NCBI GenBank assembly: GCA_030063045.1
Contig: JAQSEB010000137.1
Coordinates: forward strand, 744,001-808,000
Direction: 5' to 3'
DNA from: Pratylenchus scribneri
Taxonomy: Eukaryota > Nematoda > Chromadorea > Rhabditida > Pratylenchidae
DNA: 64,000 nucleotides
A model generated the notes under the pieces. It saw nothing but the letters and a program-made list of their open reading frames with translations. It did no database searches and had not been told where the DNA came from. The translations under genes and the position numbers were made by a program. Positions 57,975 through 64,000 of this stretch are shown here, one piece after another (position 1 is the first letter of the stretch; each line of letters begins with the position of its first letter).

Positions 57975-59269
57975 TTTTTGGCAATTTTTCAATTGTTGAA
58001 TTCAACTTGCATTATCCGAAATTTGCATCCGGCCACTCAACGTCATGGCTTTTACACATATTATTTGGAAATGCCAAATGGAACACGGATTCGACAAATG
58101 GCAAATGTGATCTATGATGAACGGCAAGGTTGGTTAGATTTAATAAATAATAAATTAAATTAATCCAATTTAAGTTCAAGTCTATTTTTTCCATGCTTTT
58201 CTTGTGGCCATTGTTCTCCCCGGCTTTATTATGCCATATTTGCTATATTTAGCCGAAAAAAGAGTTAAATGAATATTTTAATTTCAATCTTAATCCTTTC
58301 GGAAATTGGCCTTTCCGGGAAAAGACCAGGCCTTTAGCCGGCCGATTTTGGGAATCTCGGCTTCTAGACAACCTAGAGACTCGAATAGACTCAATCGACT
58401 CGGAATGGTCGATTTAGTCTATCAAATTACATTTTTATACCAATATTAAGGAGGGTGTAGGTAAAAGTTAAAATGAGAAATGGTTGGGTTTAGACAGCGG
58501 TTCAGTTTTTAAAACATGTTCAGACTGGTTTAAAATTAAAATTTCATAGACTAAATCGACCTTTCTGAACCGAATGAGCCTATTTTCGAATAAATACAAT
58601 TTCTATAAACCGAGTTTCTCAAAATCGACCAGGTAAAAGGCCTGGCCTTTTCCGGGAACGTTTAAGTTCAAAATTTGGCCGCAACATATATTTAATATTT
58701 TGTCCTTCAGAGACAAGATTTATTCATTTGGTGGATTTGTTGGATTACTTTGCATAATGTTCATGCTTTTATGCAAATTTTCACATATTCAATGAATTTG
58801 GGGGTTGTCTTTTTCCCATTTCTTCAAAAATTGAATATATTTTTTTTAAGCTTATGCTCTATTTGAATGGAATTGGCCAACTTTTTCAAATTGATTATTT
58901 CAATTTCTTCAGTCTTTGCAATATTGGCTCCACTTTGAATTCATTGGGGGCTCCATTGACTGTCAGAAAATGAATTCATTTTTGAGAAAAATTTAATTTA
59001 TTTCAGATTTATTTGAGCATTTTTATGATAAAACATTATCAAAATTTGAAGGACATATCACCAAAAGGAAGCCGAAATAGCAGTAATTCATCCACTAAAT
59101 TTCATCAGGCATTCTTTATATTTAATTTAATTTGAATTAATAAAATATTAATTTATTATAGCCACTTTTGCCAGTGACGAATGGATCTGCCGAATTCGTG
59201 CAGCCAACACTTACATTAATTGCCGATGATGAAATTGGCCGAAAAAGACACACTTCTCTGAATCAATGA
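57975..59269 (+). CDS. Seven-transmembrane receptor, 3' half only (TM4 end to TM7)
   Basis: Exons 57975-58128, 58175-58263, 58711-58803, 58851-58961, 59007-59108 and 59162-59269 are continuous in phase. They encode FLAIFQLLNS (end of TM4), a long second extracellular loop, VQVYFFHAFLVAIVLPGFIM (TM5), LFIWWICWITLHNVHAFMQI (TM6), NSLGAPLTIYLSIFMI (TM7) and a Ser/Asn-rich tail ending LIADDEIGRKRHTSLNQ. TM1-3 are not found upstream, where the channel gene occupies the other strand. An in-phase + strand frame at 57842-57923 would supply TM4 ([11 protein letters not shown]), but it overlaps a channel exon antisense and lacks an upstream acceptor. The last intron is GC-AG (CAG|GCATTC). It could be a truncated gene or a rearranged assembly. 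Confidence 0.65.
58305..58672. mobile_element. Foldback (MITE-like) element in receptor intron
   Basis: Left arm CGGGAAAAGACCAGGCCTTT then GGCCGATTTTGGGAATCTCGG; right arm inverted CGGAAAAGGCCAGGCCTTTT then GGTCGATTTTGAGAAACTCGG. Inner arms share GGTCGATTTAGTCTATSAAA. It accounts for most of the only long intron of this gene. Confidence 0.85.
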
Positions 59270-60049
59270 AACAGTCCAAAATTATTCATATTTGTTTAAA
59301 AAGGTGGACATGATTAACTCTAATTAAATTTTTGTTTTCCATTAAATAATTTTAGAAAAAATGACCAATATAAATCCATTTTAATTTATTCTCCAAATTC
59401 ATTAGAAAATTTTAAAATTCATTTTTTCTCCAGTCTCCACTTATTATTATGCATTCATATTTCATACACACATCATTTAAAGTATCACAATTTTATTATT
59501 TTTATTATTTAATGTACATAAATTACCACTGAATGAAACAAATTACTAGTATTCATATCATATTGTTCTCTTGGCTTTAAATAAAATCTAAATTCGGATT
59601 CGGACACGAACGTATCAGCGAACTTTGGGAATATCTTCTTATGATTCAGCGGAAATTAATGAATCAGATTATTTAATGAATTTCGGAAACTATATATTCA
59701 ACAATCCTCGAATATTTTTACAATAAATTAGCATTTAAAAGGATTAATTGTTGACTTAAATTGTATTAATATTTTTTTTTCAAAAATTTCTCAATTATTA
59801 AATCAAAAATTATGGTCATGCCAATCAAATGTACTAAATTATTTTAAAAATGTGTTTTTCTCGAGAAATTTTATGCATATAGTAAATTTTTAATTATTTA
59901 AATGAATCCTTTTTTTATCAAATCGAGAAATCATATCAAATTTTCATTTATTGTTTTTATGAGCAGAGAAAGGAAAGCAGATCATTAAATTGAGGCGAAA
60001 AGCAAAAAGCGGCGAAATTAAAAATGTCTCAAATATCATTTATATTTTT
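59270..60049. other. Intergenic
   Basis: AT-rich 3' gap between convergent genes; no supported feature. Confidence 0.5.
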
Positions 60050-63002
60050 TCATAATTCGCCGTCATCCTCTCTCGGCCACAATGTCAGAAATTCGCTGAA
60101 AATTTAAAATTAAATATTAATTTTCATATTTAAAATTGTCTTACGGAACATCGCCGGCCCCATCAAAAACGCATTTTAAATGTTCCCTCATTACGGCGGA
60201 TTCCCTCCTCGGTGGTTGATGCCTCAATTTAAGCCACGGGGAATGCCCAATATTTTGGCCATTTTTGGCGGATTTCATTCCAATTCGTTTTTTCCAAAAA
60301 TGATGATAAGGAATTCGGAAATTGAGTGGCCGGGGTGATTGGCGAGTTTGGCTGAGTTCATGGATTTTTGTGTTCAATTCGCTCAAATTTGATGGCACTT
60401 TGGAATATTCCAAATAGTCAAGAAACTAGAAAATAAATAAGTAAAATTTCGGTTGGTAAGTATCCTATATTTTTGGACAAAATGTTCCTTTTTTGTTTTA
60501 TCGTTTTTATTTTAGTATTTGAACCTTTTAAATGGTAAAAAACCGTTTTTTGTGGAGAATGGTTTTTAGGATGATTTTCTCCATTTTTAGATTCAAAAAA
60601 TGTAGAATATGGTTAAATTATGTTTATTACGAATATCACATCCTTATTTTACCACAGGCCCAAAGATGCGTGAGATATAGCCGGAAATGAAGGGATTAAG
60701 AGGGATTTAGGGGATTTTAACGGGAAAAGTGATGAAAAAGAGTCTATGTTCTGAAATGAATTTTCGTATTTGATGAGTACAAAATCTTTTTTTCTTAAAT
60801 TTCTATAATTTTTAAACCGGTTTTTGAACCGTTTTGAGTAGACAGGATTTATCACAATAACAATAAAAGCGATATTCGTATTCCTTGAACCGAAAATTCC
60901 TTAATAAATTAATTTAAGGCAAAAAAGAAAGAATTTTTTGCCCAAAAATAGTGAGTACCAACCAAAGTTTTATCAATAAATAAATTAATATTAAAATGAG
61001 GCCAATTTACCGGACATTCCTGCACAATGTGCAAAACCAAATCCATTGGTAATTTCATATTAATTGACAAATGTTCCAATTTTCCTTTGCCGGCCAATTC
61101 TTTCAATGTTTCCAATACAATTTTTGGTGTCTCTTTCGGATTTGCCCCGCTGTAATGTCGAAACCAGAGGAAGCGAAGTTTGGTGAGCTGGCAAATTTGT
61201 GGGAAATTATCCAAAATATTTTCTTTATGGCAAAGATATTCAAATTGTTCAATATTCGGACAATTTTGCACAATTTTGGACAAAATCTAAAATTAATTCT
61301 AATTAATTTAAATTAATTAATTAATTTACATTTCCGTCGATATATTCCATTGAGAGGATTCGAACATTGCCCAAAAATGGAATCACTTTTTCCACATATT
61401 CCAAAATATTTTTGGCCGGTTCACGGATAAATCCCAATTCAAATTGTTTCAAACTAAAAAAATTAAATTTAATTAAAATTAATTCTAAATTTTTACTTTC
61501 GAAAAATTGGTCGAATTTTTGGATTTTGGCAAATTTGAACAAAATTTTGGACTCCGTTGAAAGACAAAGATAATCCAATTAATTGCGGGAATTCTTTTAG
61601 GAATAAAATTCGTTGAATTTGAAAACTGTCATCAATTCGCAGCTGCCTCAAAACATCCGAACCAATTTTGCAATGGGTTTCATTCTCATTATAGACAAGA
61701 TTTCCTATAAAATTTATATTTGAAAATTATTTAATAAACTTAATTTTAAAACCATCAATGACCCCTGCTGGTGCTGAATAATATCTGGATTTGGTCAATC
61801 CCAAATAATGCAATGAAGTGCATTCGCCCACCAATAAACGCATTGTATCAAAATTGTTTGCCCGCTGAGTCTAAAAAAATAATTTTAAAATAAATTAATT
61901 GAATAAATTTAAATCTTATTCAAACATCCTTCCAAATATAAGCATTTAATGTTGCGAAGTTGATTATAAAATAGTGGCGAAGTTATCTCGAATTTCTGAA
62001 GAATAGCTTTTTTTTTATTTTAACTTTGTGGACCAATTTATTAGATGAGTGCGAGTGAAAATTCTTGATAGAATAATCGAAAAACTGATGAGTTGAGAGT
62101 CGATTTCTTAACCAATTTATGCGAAACCAAAATAGCAGTTTCCGGCTCGACTCATCCAATTAAGTCGAATGAACTATAATTTGACTGGAAAATTTTCAAA
62201 AATTTTTTCGAGATCCGAAAGAGGGGACACGCTTCTCTTTTTCAATTTTTGTCTAGGTGCTAAATCGACATAGTTTTTCGTACCCTTTCGATTTTCGAAT
62301 GAACTATCACTGCCTCAAATCGGTCCACCTACTAAAAACTAATTACCGATTTCTCGCGATGCGCCAGTTGACGGTCAACAATGCAAATTGTGTGCAATTT
62401 TGGCATTAAATGAATCCAATCCGAAAGCCGCCCAACCGAATATTGGTTCAATTTGCCTTCCGGCGAATTTGGTGCAAAAATGAGTTCTTGGATGTATTTT
62501 CCGGATCGATTGAACAAAATTTTCAAATGGGCGGACGAATGTGGTTTGGGCAATTTGCATTGGCTGAAATGACGCCAACTCTTTAAATTAATTTGATTAA
62601 TTAAATTGATTATTTGCTTTTTAAACCTCTTCTTTTGCAATTTTCTGCCATCCCGGTGAGACCAATTCCAAGCGAAGACGATTTGGATAATCCAAATGTT
62701 CAAATATTTTGGTCTAAAATTATTGTTCATTTTGGTTTTAAAAATATTAAAAATTAACCAAAACTAATGCTGGGAGGCGGTCAATATGGCAAATGCCATC
62801 ATTTTCTAATACAAAATCTGCCGAATTCTTCTTGCAATTTACTTTCCGTTTGGGGCGCACATTTTTCGGCTAAATTTTGGTAAAAATAAAAATAGAAATA
62901 TTGTGGAGTAATCAAAACCTGTATTTTATCTTGTCCAGATTTTCGAGGTCTTTTCACTTGATATTGATATTCATCCTCTGATTCTGATGATGTGTCCGTC
63001 AT
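60050..63002 (-). CDS. F-box protein with leucine-rich-like repeats
   Basis: Eleven exons (63002-62919, 62869-62759, 62713-62627, 62580-62347, 61995-about 61921, 61870-61753, 61704-61497, 61453-61330, 61286-61011, 60425-60145, 60095-60050). The N-terminus is acidic then basic (MTDTSSESEDEY..., RPRK, RPKRKVNCKK, possible nuclear signal). The F-box is DRLPALVLTKIFEHLDYPNR then LRLELVSPGWQKIA. Downstream are irregular leucine-rich segments (TSLHYLGLTKS, FPQLIGLSLS, LKQFELGF, NVRILSMEYIDG, TKLRFLWFRH, KLEHLSINM). F-box proteins recruit substrates to SCF ubiquitin ligases (established); the target is unknown. The junction between exons 5 and 6 keeps frame only with a non-GT donor (TTG|AATAAG), so a missed exon, sequence error or frameshift there is possible. 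Confidence 0.7.
60450..60900. repeat. Degenerate inverted repeat in F-box intron
   Basis: AAATTTCGGTTGGTAAGTATCC at the left partly pairs with the inverted right end (GGAATTTTCGGTTCAAGGAATA), and AAACCG/CGGTTT motifs recur inside. It is probably an old foldback element. Confidence 0.4.
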
Positions 63003-64000
63003 AATTACAATTATTTCATAAAAATTCGAATCTAAATATTGTTTGTTCTTTGTTCCATTATTAATTTTTTGAATAATAATTTAACAGTTTAGAACAATTC
63101 GATTTTTTTATTAAGTTCATCGCTCTAGTATAGCAGAGTTTTTATGCGTATGCTTGCTTCTTTTACAAATAAAACTAACCAAACCAAACAAACCAACCAA
63201 ACAAATTTAATCGATTTGGACATATTGTCATTTCGAAATAAAATTTTTTCATTAAAGCAACCAAATAATATTTAAAAAAATAAGAGGAGTTTCTCATCTC
63301 TAGGGCTGCGGGCTGGCTGCTGGGCAAAAAAAAGTTACTACATAAAATCGCAAAAAAGTTGGATAAAAATTAAAAAATTTCGTATTAAATTTAAAAAAGT
63401 GACAAATTTTTTCAGAAAAAATTTTTTTGAGAAGAAAAAAGCTTTTTAAAATTTGTCCAAAATGATTTAAAGGTGAAAATTTTTGAAAAAAATGGTCCAA
63501 TGAAAAAATTTTAGACAAAATTGGTTCAACGGTTTTTTTTCGAAAAATGTTCTCAAGAGGGAAAATTTTGATTTTTTGTAGAATTTTCAAAAAAATTTCC
63601 AAAAAATTTGAAAAAGTGATAAAAAAAAAACAATGAAAAAGTTACATAAAAGTTAAAAAGTTATATAAATCGCAAAAAAATTATCAAAAGTTAAAAAAGT
63701 AATCATAAAGTTCAATATTTTGAGCTGAAATCAAGTTAGAAATGTTTTTTATTTGGTTTATAAGCATATTTATAGCTCCGCATGAAAAGTTATTTAACTT
63801 CAATTGCCAGCCTTTACTCAACACTACCGTAGTATCCCAAATTTTTCACGGTTTATAATTCATCAAGAACTGTACCAATTTTGATGATTTTATTATCAAA
63901 TTAAATAACTGACTTTTGGCAATTAAATAATATTAATTTTATTTAAATTGGTTCAAAAATTAATGAGTTTTGTCCATAAAACCGGTTGGAATGATTTTAA
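63003..64000. other. Intergenic to window end
   Basis: A short AACCAAACC repeat lies at 63176-63205. The - strand frame at 63300-63602 is Lys/Phe/Ile low complexity from an A/T-rich stretch and is not supported as a gene. Confidence 0.5.

Noticed and set aside
63300..63602. 100-codon - strand frame rich in Lys, Phe and Ile
   Set aside because: It comes from an A/T-rich stretch of AAAATTTTT-type repeats; no protein features.
1..64000. CRISPR arrays, bacterial operons or prophage
   Set aside because: The repeats are contiguous satellites without spacers, and all genes are intron-rich nematode genes.

Overview
The window is nuclear DNA of a nematode. It is very AT-rich, with dense genes, introns mostly 40-60 bp long that end in TTTCAG or TTTAAG, and nematode-expanded families: serpentine chemoreceptors (srt, srsx and Str-superfamily types), divergent nuclear hormone receptors, a Cys-loop channel of the ACC/LGC type and an ERM-1 orthologue. 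About 4% of the introns I rebuilt by hand begin with GC instead of GT, which suggests but does not prove a tylenchid (plant-parasitic) relative. All gene models come from reading splice sites and phase by eye; no search was run.

Layout. 0-11 kb: two srt-type receptor paralogues on the + strand (the first cut by the window start), with an IL-17-like cytokine gene on the - strand between them. Both paralogues carry a satellite array in the same intron, but the arrays are unrelated. A near-perfect 0.4-kb palindrome lies at 6.8-7.2 kb. 11.6-13.6 kb: a secreted kinase-like protein with degenerate catalytic motifs. 15-18 kb: a Str-superfamily receptor broken by a 933-bp hAT-like element with a perfect 8-bp target duplication inside a coding exon. 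18.6-25.2 kb: a small secreted protein, a nuclear receptor, an allatostatin-C-like precursor candidate (- strand) and a receptor with a glycosylated N-terminus (- strand). 26.8-33.5 kb: a second nuclear receptor and an srsx-type receptor. 34-37.5 kb: erm-1 (- strand, 16 exons). 40.4-42.9 kb: a NETO/SOL-2-like CUB-CUB-LDLa membrane protein (- strand). 43-47.7 kb is almost gene-free.

47.8-64 kb: a second allatostatin-C-like precursor, a SAM methyltransferase (- strand), a 71-residue ubiquitin-like protein, a 12-cysteine secreted protein (- strand), a second srsx receptor (- strand), a Cys-loop channel (- strand) meeting head-to-head with the 3' half of a 7TM receptor (+ strand), and an F-box/leucine-rich protein (- strand).

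The genes do not form a pathway or operon. Receptors, two candidate peptide ligands, a cytokine, a channel and a glutamate-receptor auxiliary-type protein make the window rich in signalling genes. Introns and gaps are full of foldback (MITE-like) elements, and several satellite arrays sit inside or beside them. The most notable points are the hAT insertion in an exon, satellites associated with inverted-repeat elements, the two allatostatin-C-like precursors, the HRD-less secreted kinase-like protein, the GC-AG introns, and three introns where the expected 3' AG is missing.
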